64,000 bases of DNA, taken from NCBI GenBank assembly GCA_904419875.1, contig CAJFTG010000005.1, positions 31,230 to 95,229 of the forward strand, given 5' to 3'. The notes beneath the pieces are model-generated. The model saw only the letters and a list, made by a program, of their open reading frames with translations, made no database searches and was not told the DNA's origin. The position numbers and the translations under genes are program-made. The DNA comes from Candidatus Avimonas caecicola (GTDB lineage Bacteria; Bacillota; Clostridia; Oscillospirales; Acutalibacteraceae). Shown in pieces: positions 37,146-46,976 of this stretch (positions are counted from its first letter, which is position 1; each line of letters begins with the position of its first letter).

Positions 37146-39118
37146 CCGCCGGTTCCCGCCTCCCCGGCCTCCATGGCCAGCTGCTCGTTCTGAAGCCGTT
37201 CCCATTCCTCCATCAGCTCCTCCAGCGCCGCGTTGACGCGTTCCAGCTCCTCCGTCAGCGCCAGCACCTGCGTATAGTCGGCGGACACCGTTCCGTCCGC
37301 AAGCCGCGCATGCAGCGAAGCGGCCTCCGCCTCCGCCAGTGAGACCGCTTCCTCGTTGCGGCGGATGCGGGTAGCCAGCCGGCGGCGGGCGGATTCCTGC
37401 TCCTTGCGCCGCTTATAATCGTTGACCTTTGCCGGGGCGGCGGGAGCCGAAAGGGCCGGCGCCGCTTTCGCGTTCCCCTTTTCCGTTGTCTTCCCCTCCC
37501 GCCCCTCTTCCTTCTGCATTTCGGCCAGGTAATCGTCGTAATTTCCGGGAAATACGCGGCAGCCGTCCTCCGTCAACCGGATGACGTGATCGGCCATGCG
37601 GTTGATAAAATACCGGTCGTGGGAGACGATGAAGAGGGTGCCGTCATACCCGGAAAGCGCGTTCTCCAGCGCTTCGCAGGAGCCAATATCCAGGTGATTG
37701 GTCGGCTCGTCCAGCAATAGCAGGTTATCCCTTGCCAGCATCAGCTTGAGCAGCAGGAGACGCGCCCGCTCGCCGCCGGAGAGCAGCGAAACCTCCTTGA
37801 ACACGTCGTCTCCCCGGAACAGGAAGGCGGCCAGCGCGTTGCGGATCTCGGTCTGGGTCCGATCGGGATAGGCGTCCCACACCTCGTCAATCACCGTCTT
37901 GCAGGGGTCCAGCCCCTCCTGGGTCTGGTCATAATAGCCGATCGTCACCTTGGCGCCCAGCCGCACGCTCCCCCGGCGGGGCGCGTACTGCCCGTTCAGG
38001 ATTTTGAGCAGGGTGGTTTTCCCGCAGCCGTTCGGGCCGAGAAGAAAAACCCGCTGCCCCCGGCGCACCCCGAAGCTGACATTCCGGAACAGGGGACGGT
38101 TCGGGAAATCCATGGCGAGATCCTCCGCGTTGACCACCTCGTTGCCGCTGACATACCGTGCGGTAAAATCAAAGCGGATGACCGGCGCATCCCCCTCCGG
38201 CTCCACCAGCTCCTCCTTCAGGCGGTCCACCATCTTCTGCTTGCTTTCCGCGGTGCGGATGCTCTTCTCCCGGTTCCACTGCCGCAGGAGGGCGATGTTC
38301 TCCTCGATCCGCCGGATCTCCCGCGACGCGGTCTTATAATGCTTTTCCTCGACCTCCCGCTCCTTCTCCCGCAGCGCCCTGTGCACGGAATAATTGCCGT
38401 TGGAGGCGTACAGCCGCCCGTGGGCGAGCTCCAGGGTGCGGGAGGTCACCCGGTCGAGAAAGTAGCGGTCGTGGGAGATAATCACCGCCGCCCCCGTATA
38501 GGTGCGCAGAAATTCCTCCAGCCACTCCACCGACGGAATGTCCAGATGGTTGGTCGGCTCGTCCAGCAAAAGCAGGTTGGCGTCGGACAGCAGCAGCCGG
38601 CCCATTGCGGCCTTGGACTTCTGCCCGCCGCTCAAGGAGCGGACCGGCTGGGAAAAGGCCGCCTCGTCGAAGCCGAGGCCGAGCAGGGTCGCCCGCACCC
38701 GGCTTTTATAGGTCAGGCCGCCCGCCGCCTCGATCTTCTCGCTGAGCCGGTGCTGCCGCTCAATGAGGGCGGCGTCCCCGCTTTTTTCGCCCGTGAGCAG
38801 CGCGTTGACCCGCTCCCACTCCCGCTCCATTTCCATCACGGGAGCGAAAACCGACTCCACCTCCTGCCAGAGGGTGCGGCCGCCGTCGGTGCAGGCATGC
38901 TGCTCCATATAACCGATGCGGGCGTCCCGCGAGCGGACCACGCCGCCCGCATCCGGCGTATATTCCCCGGTCAGCAGGCGGAAAAGGGTGGTCTTCCCGC
39001 AGCCGTTGTCCCCCACCAGGCCGATCTTGTCCCGCTCCCCCACCTCAAAGCTTACGCCGCGGAACAGGGTGCGGTCGCTGAATTCCTTGCCGAGATTGGC
39101 TGCCGATAACAATGCCAT
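37142..39118 (-). CDS. ABC-F family ATP-binding protein
   Basis: In frame with ORF 37142..39436; likely start MALLSAANLGKEF at 39118. Two Walker A (GDNGCGKTTL, GPNGCGKTTL), two LSGG signatures, no TM. Confidence 0.93.
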   Translation of the reverse strand: MALLSAANLGKEFSDRTLFRGVSFEVGERDKIGLVGDNGCGKTTLFRLLTGEYTPDAGGVVRSRDARIGYMEQHACTDGGRTLWQEVESVFAPVMEMEREWERVNALLTGEKSGDAALIERQHRLSEKIEAAGGLTYKSRVRATLLGLGFDEAAFSQPVRSLSGGQKSKAAMGRLLLSDANLLLLDEPTNHLDIPSVEWLEEFLRTYTGAAVIISHDRYFLDRVTSRTLELAHGRLYASNGNYSVHRALREKEREVEEKHYKTASREIRRIEENIALLRQWNREKSIRTAESKQKMVDRLKEELVEPEGDAPVIRFDFTARYVSGNEVVNAEDLAMDFPNRPLFRNVSFGVRRGQRVFLLGPNGCGKTTLLKILNGQYAPRRGSVRLGAKVTIGYYDQTQEGLDPCKTVIDEVWDAYPDRTQTEIRNALAAFLFRGDDVFKEVSLLSGGERARLLLLKLMLARDNLLLLDEPTNHLDIGSCEALENALSGYDGTLFIVSHDRYFINRMADHVIRLTEDGCRVFPGNYDDYLAEMQKEEGREGKTTEKGNAKAAPALSAPAAPAKVNDYKRRKEQESARRRLATRIRRNEEAVSLAEAEAASLHARLADGTVSADYTQVLALTEELERVNAALEELMEEWERLQNEQLAMEAGEAGTGG

Positions 39119-39176
39119 AGCGTCTCCAATTCCTTTGCGTTGGTCATGCTCCCGCGGCTGTGCGCCGTTTTCCCCG

Positions 39177-40316
39177 TCACAGAAGCCTCCACAAGAGGAA
39201 AAGAAGCGCCGCCGCCAGCAGGCCGATCCCGGCCGCCAGCAAAACCTTGAGGGGGCTGACCGGGCTCTTGCCGGCCGTCCTCCCGGTTTCGCCGTTGATG
39301 AGGAAGCGGTAGACCTTATTTTTATAGGGATACGCGGCCATCCAGACAGGCAGCAGAATGTGCTTGAACCGCACATTGGAAAAGCGGTGGCTGTACTGCA
39401 TGCCGCGGTAGCAGTCGTAGCCGCAGTCCCTTTCAATTTTGTTCTGCATGTCCCGCTCCATCCCGGGACGGACCTGGGCGAAGCCTTCGCCCAGCCCGAG
39501 ATCGTACCGCCGGGCGCCGAAGCCCGCCAGATAAGCCGGATGGTACCGCCGAAGCACCTTGGTGCTGAAAGCGCCCAGCTTTTGCAGCAAAGCCGGCTCC
39601 ACCGCGCGGGAGGCGCAGGCCGAGCGGTCGTCGAACGCCAGGGAATCCGCCCCCGAAATGGGATACCAGCGCACCTCGGTGACGGTATAGGTCTGCCGCC
39701 TCCCGTTCACCGTGCGGGTGCGGGTCACGGTATACCGGCGGCCTCCTTCCCCCCGATAAGCGGTATCCAGCCAGACGTCGTAGGTCCAGAACGGCAGGTA
39801 CACGCCGCTGAGCCCGTCCGGCAGGGTGACCGTGCGCCGGAAATCCCCCGGCGCCCAAAACCGTTTCTTCACCCACTGCCGGAAAATCCCCTCCGCCTTC
39901 GGGCGGGAGATCCGGAAAGGCATCATGGTTTCGGGCAGGATACCCCGCGTTTCGGCGTCCTGCTGCACCACGTAATGGCCGCCGCAGAAGGGGCAGCGGG
40001 CAGTCAGCGAAGCGCCGTCCACCACCATCTTCGCCCCGCAGCCGGTGCAGGCCACCGTCCTCTGGCCGGCGGCGTTCCAGTCGGGCGCGCTGTATTCGTC
40101 GGTTTCGGGATTGTACAGGTACTCCGGCGCCTCCAGCTCCGGGGCCGGGACCGGCACGGTCCGCCCGCACTGGGCGCAGAGCAGGGACTGGGTATCCGGG
40201 TCAAAGGCCATGCGCGCCCCGCAGCCCGGGCAGGCAAAGCTGTCCGCCGCCGCGCGGGCGGGCGGCGCCTCCTGTCCGGCCGCGGCCTGCGCCGCGGTTT
40301 GGTATGTGGATTCCAC
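39177..40316 (-). CDS. Zinc-ribbon protein with C-terminal TM helix (YdjG-like)
   Basis: ORF 379 aa; CPGCGARM, CAQCGR, CTGCGAKM, CPFCGGHY; C-terminal VLLAAGIGLLAAALLFLLWRLL. Confidence 0.75.
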   Translation of the reverse strand: MESTYQTAAQAAAGQEAPPARAAADSFACPGCGARMAFDPDTQSLLCAQCGRTVPVPAPELEAPEYLYNPETDEYSAPDWNAAGQRTVACTGCGAKMVVDGASLTARCPFCGGHYVVQQDAETRGILPETMMPFRISRPKAEGIFRQWVKKRFWAPGDFRRTVTLPDGLSGVYLPFWTYDVWLDTAYRGEGGRRYTVTRTRTVNGRRQTYTVTEVRWYPISGADSLAFDDRSACASRAVEPALLQKLGAFSTKVLRRYHPAYLAGFGARRYDLGLGEGFAQVRPGMERDMQNKIERDCGYDCYRGMQYSHRFSNVRFKHILLPVWMAAYPYKNKVYRFLINGETGRTAGKSPVSPLKVLLAAGIGLLAAALLFLLWRLL

Positions 40317-40358
40317 CCGTTTTCCTCCTCCGTCGTGATTTTTGCCGGAGCCGCCGGA

Positions 40359-41486
40359 TCAGGGGCGCGGCTCCCCGCAGGAGGAGCAGAACCTGCCGGC
40401 GACTTCCGCCCCGCACTTCGGGCATGTCACGGTGAGCGCCGCCCCGCAGGAGGAGCAGAATTTAGCCCCCGCCGCCGTCTCCGCCCCGCATTTTGGGCAG
40501 AGGGAGGCGGCCGGCTTGCCGCAGTGGGGGCAGAACTTCGCTTCCTCGTCGATCTCCTTGCCGCAGGACGGGCAGGCTTTCTTCGCCGCCGTCGGCGTGG
40601 GGGCGGACGCCGGCGCGGCGGGCTGGGCGGCAAAGCCGCCGGCCACCGCCTGGCCGACATGGAACCCTGCGCCCAGGCCGGCCCCCATCCCGGCAAAGCC
40701 GCCGGCGCCTTCGTTTTTTGCGAAATCGCGGATCGCCTCCGCCGTCTGATACTGGGTGTAGCGGTGCATGTCGCCCAGCACCCCCATGGAGGTGCGCTGG
40801 TCGATCGCCTTCTCCACGTTTTCCGGCAGGGAGATGTTTTCCACCACCAGCTTCTGAAGCTCCAGCCCCATCTCCCCGAAGCTTGCCTGCATCCGCTGGC
40901 GGACCTCCCCGCCGATCTCCTCATACTGGCTGGCGATATCGATGGCGGGAACCTTTTTCTCCCCCACCACGTCGGACAGGCTGGAAACGATCAGGCGGCG
41001 CAGATACCCAGCCAGCTCCTGGGCGGAGAAGGTGGAAAGCGTGCCGAAAATCTGGCGCAGGAACACCTCCGGCCGGACGACGCGGTAGGAATACACACCG
41101 TAGGCCTGGAGGCGGACCATGCCGAACTCCGCGTCCCGCAGCAGGATGGGGTTGGAGGTCCCCCACTTTTGATCGGTGAGAAGGGTGGTGGAGATAAAAT
41201 ACACCTCCGCCTTGAAGGGTGACTTGAAGCCGTAGGGCCAGGATTTCAGTTTGGTGAGCACCGGCATGTTGCCGGTTTCCAGCTCGTACCGTCCGGGGCC
41301 GAACACATCCGCGATCGTCCCTTCGCTGACGAAAACCGCGCACTGCCCCTCCCGCACGGTGAGGTTCGCCCCCATCTTGATCTCGTTGTCCTGTACGGGG
41401 AAGCGGTACACCACCATATCGCGCGGCAGGCCGGCCGCCTCAATCACATCGATTGTCTGCCCCCTGATAAAATCAAACAGCCCCAT
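40359..41486 (-). CDS. SPFH-domain protein with C-terminal zinc ribbons (YdjI-like)
   Basis: In frame with ORF 40359..41738; start MGLFDFIRGQTIDVIEA; multiple C-terminal CPxCG ribbons. Confidence 0.88.
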   Translation of the reverse strand: MGLFDFIRGQTIDVIEAAGLPRDMVVYRFPVQDNEIKMGANLTVREGQCAVFVSEGTIADVFGPGRYELETGNMPVLTKLKSWPYGFKSPFKAEVYFISTTLLTDQKWGTSNPILLRDAEFGMVRLQAYGVYSYRVVRPEVFLRQIFGTLSTFSAQELAGYLRRLIVSSLSDVVGEKKVPAIDIASQYEEIGGEVRQRMQASFGEMGLELQKLVVENISLPENVEKAIDQRTSMGVLGDMHRYTQYQTAEAIRDFAKNEGAGGFAGMGAGLGAGFHVGQAVAGGFAAQPAAPASAPTPTAAKKACPSCGKEIDEEAKFCPHCGKPAASLCPKCGAETAAGAKFCSSCGAALTVTCPKCGAEVAGRFCSSCGEPRP

Positions 41487-41896
41487 ATCCATAAACCCCT
41501 TTCGCTTACCGGTCAGGCGCATCCGCAGCCCCTCCGCCGGACAGGGCATCGAAGCGGCCGCCCTTCCGGCGGGCCCGTCCCCGCTTCGGCACGGCCCGGC
41601 CGGTCGAGCGCCTGTTTTCCGCTTTATTATAGCAAGAATCCCGCCCGGTTTCAATGGGCGCCGGGGGAAACCCGGGCGTTTCCGCGCAGGCCGGAGCCGC
41701 GGCAGAAAAATTTGGTGAAGGGGAAAGGAACCGGGCAAGGCAAAGAGCCTTTCCGCACTTCCACAGCGCGCAGGGCCCCCGGCCCACCGGCGGCAGGAGG
41801 GGCCGGCCGGAGGAAAACCGATTGCATCCGGGGGGCAAATATGGTAGGATATCCTTGTCTGCGCCGCCTGAAGGCGGCGGAAAGGAGAAAACCGCC

Positions 41897-42277
41897 ATGC
41901 GCGTAATCAATATCGGCGGCGACGCCTACCTCTATCCGGAAGGAATTTACTCGATGGAGGATTTCGTCGCCTATGTGAACCTGAGCGGGAGCAAATTCAT
42001 CCGGATGCGGTGCCTGTATTCGGACAACTGCGTCCCGCCTTACTTTGTGCGGGAGGACTGCGGCACCTGCTACGTCAACTTTTCCGCCGTCTCGGTGATG
42101 GAGGAAGCAGAGGTCACCCTCCTCTCCCGTGAGGAATACGACGCCCGGCTGCGGGAGGTGCTGCCCCACTGCTGCCGGGGCTGCGTTGATTTTGACGAAA
42201 ACGAGGACGATCTCCTGGAAGGGCGGCGCAATTACGTCGGGCTGGACGGCTACTGCCCTTATTACCAGGCTTATTAG
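41897..42277 (+). CDS. Small Cys-rich hypothetical protein (127 aa, 8 Cys)
   Basis: In frame with ORF 41654..42277; MRVINIGGDAYLYPEGIYSMEDF... preceded by GAAAGGAGAAAA. Confidence 0.75.
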   Translation: MRVINIGGDAYLYPEGIYSMEDFVAYVNLSGSKFIRMRCLYSDNCVPPYFVREDCGTCYVNFSAVSVMEEAEVTLLSREEYDARLREVLPHCCRGCVDFDENEDDLLEGRRNYVGLDGYCPYYQAY

Positions 42278-42287
42278 GAGGACCGCC

Positions 42288-42806
42288 ATGAACGGGTCTC
42301 CTGCGTTCGCCCTGCGCCCGTATCGCCCGGCGGACTGTCCCGTCCTGCTGCGGGTATTCTACCGTGCCGTCCATGAGGCGCAGCCGGGGCATGCCGCCTG
42401 CCGGGACGCCTACGCCCCCGAACAGCTGGACGCCTGGGCCCCCCGCCTTGCCGGGGAGGAAGCGGCCGCCAGGGAAGCCGGCTGGGCGGTCTCCCTGGCG
42501 GCCCATCGCACCCTGGTGGCGGATTGCGCCGGGGAAGCGGTCGGCTTTGCCGACCTGGACGAGGCGGTGGGATACCTCGACCGACTCTACGTCCTGCCTG
42601 CCTTCCGCGGGCAGGGGATCGCCTCGGCCCTGACCGGCGCGCTGGAGGCGCAGGCCCGTTCCGCCGGCCGGACAAGAATTCTCACCCACGCCTCGCTGAC
42701 CGCCCGCCCCTTCTTTGAACGGCGCGGCTACCGCGCGGTGCGGCGGCAGACGGTGGAGCGATACGGGGTAACGATGGATAATTTCCTGATGGACAAGGCG
42801 CTGTAA
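42288..42806 (+). CDS. GNAT family N-acetyltransferase
   Basis: ATG 42288 with AGGAGGA RBS; LYVLPAFRGQGIASALTGALEAQARSAGRTRILTHASLTARPFFERRGY. Confidence 0.9.
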   Translation: MNGSPAFALRPYRPADCPVLLRVFYRAVHEAQPGHAACRDAYAPEQLDAWAPRLAGEEAAAREAGWAVSLAAHRTLVADCAGEAVGFADLDEAVGYLDRLYVLPAFRGQGIASALTGALEAQARSAGRTRILTHASLTARPFFERRGYRAVRRQTVERYGVTMDNFLMDKAL

Positions 42807-43009
42807 ACCGCCGGCCGAGCGCATCCCGCGCCGGCCGGGCCCCTTCGGCCGCCACGGAAACGGGCGGCCGCTTTGACGCTCTGCCGGGGAACGGATTGTC
42901 CGCCGTCTCCCGCGCTGCGGAAAGCCAGGGGCCGGCGGCAGCGCGCCGTATTGCCGGCGCTGCCGGTCCACGTGATGCGGACCCAACCATTTTTCAGGGA
43001 GGACAGCGT

Positions 43010-45817
43010 ATGCGCCACCCACCCGCCTCATCCGGGAGTTCCTTTTTCCCGGTTTGTCCGGTTCGCCCGGCTTTCCGGGCTTTCCGGGCTTCCCCGGTTC
43101 GCCCCATCTCCCCGGTTTCCGCCGCTTCCCCTACTTCGCCGCCCTCCGCCGTTCCGGCGGGGGGACGGCGGAGGGTGCTTCTGGCCGCCGGGATTCCGCT
43201 GGCCGCTTTCCTTCTGGCGGCGGCGGTCTGGACGGCGGTGCTCATTCTGTTCGGGGTCGCCCCTTTTGGAGAGCGCTCCCTGCTGATCACCGACCTGAGC
43301 CAGCAATATATGGAATACCACGTCGCCCTGTACGACGCGGCGCGGGGCGGGGGCATCCTGCTGTATACCTGGAACGGCGGGCTGGGGATGAATTTCGTCG
43401 GGCTGTTCGCCTATTACCTGGCCAGCCCGTTCACGGGGCTCATCCTGCTGTTCCCCCGTGCGCTGCTGCCCGAGGCGGTGCTGCTGGTCATCTCCCTCAA
43501 GCTTGCCGGCTCCGCCCTGACGATGGCGGTCTTTCTGCGGCAGGGCGCCGGGGTGCGGGGCGCGGCCGGGCCGCTCTTCGCCGTCCTGTACGCCCTGTCG
43601 GGCTATTCCGCCGCCTTTTTCTTCAACCTGATGTGGTTTGACGCGGTGCTGCTCCTCCCCCTGGTGCTGCTGGGGGTGCGGCGTCTGGCGGTTTCCGGGC
43701 GGATGGCCCCGCTCGCCGCGGGATACACCGCGCTGTTTCTCTCCAATTACTACGCCGCCTACATGGCCGGGGTTTTCAGCCTGCTGTTCCTGCTTGCCCT
43801 GTGCTGCGCCCGCCGCCTCTCCCTGCGGGAAACGGGACGGCGGGCGCTCCGCCTGCTGGGCGCGGCGGCGATTGCCGCCGGGCTGGGGGCGTTCCTGCTG
43901 CTGCCCGCTTATCTGGCGCTGCGGGAAAGCCAGGGCGGGGCGGGGCTTTCCCTTCCCTGGATCGGCCTTACCACCGACCCGCTCACGCTGCTGAGCAAGC
44001 TGTCTTTCGGCGCTTACGACTCGGTCACCGACCAGGGGACGCCGAACCTGTACTGCGGCGTCCTCGTCCTTGGCCTGCTGCCGGCCTGCCTGCTCCACCG
44101 GGGAATCCCCCGGCGGGAAAAGCTGGCGGGAGGGCTGCTGGCGGGCTTTCTTCTGCTGTGCATGCTGATCGCCCCGCTGGACACCCTCTGGCACGGCGGA
44201 CAGCCGCCGGTCTGGTTCCCCTGCCGGTACGCCTTCTGCCTGATCCTCCTGCTGGTGACGGCGGCCGCCCGGGCATTTTCCCGGCCGGACGGGCTTCAAC
44301 GCTGGCATGTTCTGGCCGGGTTCGGTTTTTCCGCCGTGCTGATGCTGGCCGCAAAGGCGCCGGACTGGCTTTTCCCAGGGCTTGCCGTCCCCTTCCCCGG
44401 CCGGCTGGCCGTCACCCTCGTCTTACTGGCGGCATACGCCGGCCTCCTGCTGCTTTGGAGAAGCCGGCGCCGTCTGCTCAAACGGGCCGCGCTGGCCCTG
44501 CTCGCCCTCGCCCTGCCGGCGGAGCTGGCGGGAAACGCCCTGTCCGTCCTTCGCTCGCTGGACGGGGAGCTCGGGTTCGAATCCCGCGGGCAGTTCTCCG
44601 CCTATCTGGAAACGGAGGCGGCGCAGGCCGACCGGCTGGAAGCGGCCTGCGCGCAGGCCGCTTCCTCCTCCGGTTTATTCTGCCGGGCGGAGGACCGCAC
44701 CCCGCACAACCCCAACGACGGACTGGTCCGCGGCTTCCCCTCGCTGAGCCATTACAGCTCCCTTTCCCGGCGGGAAACCTTCCGTTTCCTGAAAAACCTG
44801 GGCATGAACGTGGTTTCCGCGAATAAGCTGCTGCGGTACGGCGGGTCCACCTCCGCGCTGGACGCGCTGCTTGGGGTGCGGTATGTGTTTGCGGAGCAGG
44901 AACTTCGTCCCGGCATGACGGCGGTCGGCCGGGACGATGCCGCGGGCGGGACCCTGTGGGAAAATAAAAGCGCCCTGCCCCTGGCTTATTTTGCGGACGC
45001 GGCGGTTCTCTCGGTCGGAGAGGGGATGGAGGACGGTGCTTCCCCGCATCCCTTTGCGCTGCAGAACGCCCTGTTCGCCGGCCTGGGCGGGGAGGAGTGG
45101 GAGAATGCGCCGTTCTACCGGCCTCTGGCCGCCCGGGCCGACTGCCGCGGCGGGACATTGACGCCGCGGGAGGGGGAACAGGCCGGCGTTGCCGGCATCC
45201 GGGCCGAAGAGGAGGACGCCCGGCTGGTCGTCACGATTGAGAACCCCGAAAGGCAGCACGTGCTGCTGTATTTTCCCAACAACCTGCCGGGAAACGGGCT
45301 GGTCCTGCTGGACGGCCGGGTGCTGAACGCCAACGGCGAGTGGCTGATGCGGGGTGTAATCGACCTGGGCCTGCAGCCGGCCGGCACGGTGGAGGTTTCT
45401 TTCCCCGTCAGCGGGGAATCGTACTGGCTGGGAGAGGTGCAGGCCGCCGGCTTCGACGAAGCGCTTTTCAGCCGGCTGAGCGCCTCCCTGCGGGAGGGCG
45501 CGCCCTCCCGGCTTCAGGTAGACGGCACGCGGGTTTCCCTGGAGATCACCGCGCCGCGGGACGGCGTAATCTTTACCTCCATCCCCGGCGACGAGGGCTG
45601 GAGCGTGTGGGTCGACGGCCGGAAAACGGCCGCCGAAACGGTGGCGGACGCCTTCCTCTGCGTCCCCGTATCCGCAGGTACGCACCGGATTGTCCTCCGC
45701 TTCTTCCCCCGCGGGCTGGCGGCGGGCGCGGGCATCACCGTGCTGACCGCTCTGCTGTGCGCGGCGGCGGGCCTGTTCCGCCGCCGGAGCCGGAGAAGGG
45801 ACGCGGCGCCGACATAA
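43010..45817 (+). CDS. YfhO-family membrane protein
   Basis: In frame with ORF 42896..45817; ATG 43010 after AGGGAGG. Many TM helices, large C-terminal extracellular part, final TM. Confidence 0.88.
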   Translation: MRHPPASSGSSFFPVCPVRPAFRAFRASPVRPISPVSAASPTSPPSAVPAGGRRRVLLAAGIPLAAFLLAAAVWTAVLILFGVAPFGERSLLITDLSQQYMEYHVALYDAARGGGILLYTWNGGLGMNFVGLFAYYLASPFTGLILLFPRALLPEAVLLVISLKLAGSALTMAVFLRQGAGVRGAAGPLFAVLYALSGYSAAFFFNLMWFDAVLLLPLVLLGVRRLAVSGRMAPLAAGYTALFLSNYYAAYMAGVFSLLFLLALCCARRLSLRETGRRALRLLGAAAIAAGLGAFLLLPAYLALRESQGGAGLSLPWIGLTTDPLTLLSKLSFGAYDSVTDQGTPNLYCGVLVLGLLPACLLHRGIPRREKLAGGLLAGFLLLCMLIAPLDTLWHGGQPPVWFPCRYAFCLILLLVTAAARAFSRPDGLQRWHVLAGFGFSAVLMLAAKAPDWLFPGLAVPFPGRLAVTLVLLAAYAGLLLLWRSRRRLLKRAALALLALALPAELAGNALSVLRSLDGELGFESRGQFSAYLETEAAQADRLEAACAQAASSSGLFCRAEDRTPHNPNDGLVRGFPSLSHYSSLSRRETFRFLKNLGMNVVSANKLLRYGGSTSALDALLGVRYVFAEQELRPGMTAVGRDDAAGGTLWENKSALPLAYFADAAVLSVGEGMEDGASPHPFALQNALFAGLGGEEWENAPFYRPLAARADCRGGTLTPREGEQAGVAGIRAEEEDARLVVTIENPERQHVLLYFPNNLPGNGLVLLDGRVLNANGEWLMRGVIDLGLQPAGTVEVSFPVSGESYWLGEVQAAGFDEALFSRLSASLREGAPSRLQVDGTRVSLEITAPRDGVIFTSIPGDEGWSVWVDGRKTAAETVADAFLCVPVSAGTHRIVLRFFPRGLAAGAGITVLTALLCAAAGLFRRRSRRRDAAPT

Positions 45818-45881
45818 CGCAGCGGGGCCGGCCGCCGGCATGACGGCCGGCAATCGGCCCGTGAAACACCGCTTTGCAGGC

Positions 45882-45912
45882 AAAAAGGCGCTGCCGTCGG
45901 CAGCGCCTTTTT
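45882..45912 (+). terminator. Rho-independent terminator
   Basis: AAAAAGGCGCTGCC-GTC-GGCAGCGCCTTTTT. Confidence 0.85.
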
Positions 45913-45916
45913 GTAA

Positions 45917-46105
45917 CGTAAAACCGCTCGCTGGGCGAGAGGTTCAGGGGAGCCCGCGGAGAAGAGGAGTGAAAAAAACTCCCATTGTCAAAAGGAGAAG
46001 GCGATCCGGTAACCGCACAGAAAAGCAAAGGGAGGAATAGGGAGGATATGCGGATAAGTCGAATCGACGGGAACGGCCGATCACACAGGGGGATATCGCC
46101 AGTCC
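45917..46105 (+). mobile_element. Decayed IS200/IS605-type left end plus start of tnpA (remnant copy 1)
   Basis: Subterminal hairpin AACCGCTCGCTGGGCGAGAGGTT (45922-45944), then ACTCCC...AAAAGGAGAA leader and degraded GGATAAGTCGAATCGACGGGAAC, alignable by eye to the inverted copy at 55605-55830. Confidence 0.65.
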
Positions 46106-46449
46106 GTTGAAAGAAGACCAATGGGGCGAATAATGAACCATAAGTGAAACCGACCCGTTCACGGGCGGCAGGCGGCAGGCAGCAGCCCATGCGGGGCTGG
46201 CAGATCGCAAGTATAATTCCGCGTTTGACGTGTGCGCGAGGACCGCAGGGCTTTGCCCGCATCGGAAATACCTCCGGCTTTGCGGGGAGGGTTATTGCAT
46301 CGCGGCCCGCCTTTCCCCTCTGCCGGCGCGCCCCCGCCCTGTCCGGCTTGTACATGCAAAGCCAAGCCGTCCCCGCCGGGCGGGCCGGCCGCCGAAGCCG
46401 GCGGTTCCGTTTGCCCGGGATGGTTTCCACGCTTTGGACAGCGGGCCGT

Positions 46450-46908
46450 CTATCCCCAGATCTCCCGCGCCGCCGCCAGCGCCTTCTCCCAGAGCAGGGG
46501 CTGGATCGCCGGATAGGTGTTCGGCAGCGGCAGCACGCCGCCGGACGCCGCCACAGCCCGCACCTCCGCCATTTCGCTGGCCGGAAGAGCGTCCCGTCGG
46601 AGCACCCGCGCCAGGAACAGCATCCCGTAATTCGGCGCGGCCTGCCCGGGTCCGTCCGCACCGAAAACGGAATAGACGCAAACGGGGGTCAGTTCCGCCT
46701 GCGACACGCCGGTCTCCTCCCACAGCTCGCGCCGGGCAGCATCCCGGATATCTTCCCCCTCCTCGCGGTGTCCGCCGGGCAGCTCCCAGGTTTCCCGAAG
46801 GCGGTGCCGGCTGAAAAGCCACCGTTCCCCCTCCCGCGCGGCGACGACCGCATACTTCAGGCGCTCGTTGCCCACCGCATCCGCCGGATAGAATTTCACT
46901 TCCACCAT
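46450..46908 (-). CDS. NUDIX hydrolase
   Basis: Likely start ATG 46908 in ORF 46450..47130; Nudix box GGHREEGEDIRDAARRELWEETG. Confidence 0.92.
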   Translation of the reverse strand: MVEVKFYPADAVGNERLKYAVVAAREGERWLFSRHRLRETWELPGGHREEGEDIRDAARRELWEETGVSQAELTPVCVYSVFGADGPGQAAPNYGMLFLARVLRRDALPASEMAEVRAVAASGGVLPLPNTYPAIQPLLWEKALAAAREIWG

Positions 46909-46976
46909 CCGGATATGTCCCCCTATGCCTTTCAAAAAGTGAAAGCGGAAGGCAGATTCCCTCCGCATTGCGCGCC

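Noticed and set aside
38916-41222. 768-aa plus-strand ORF
   Set aside because: Antisense to ABC-F, zinc-ribbon and SPFH genes.
44565-44595. GGTTCGAATCC tRNA T-arm-like sequence
   Set aside because: Lies inside the long YfhO reading frame (GELGFESRGQF) and no acceptor, D or anticodon arms can be built around it.
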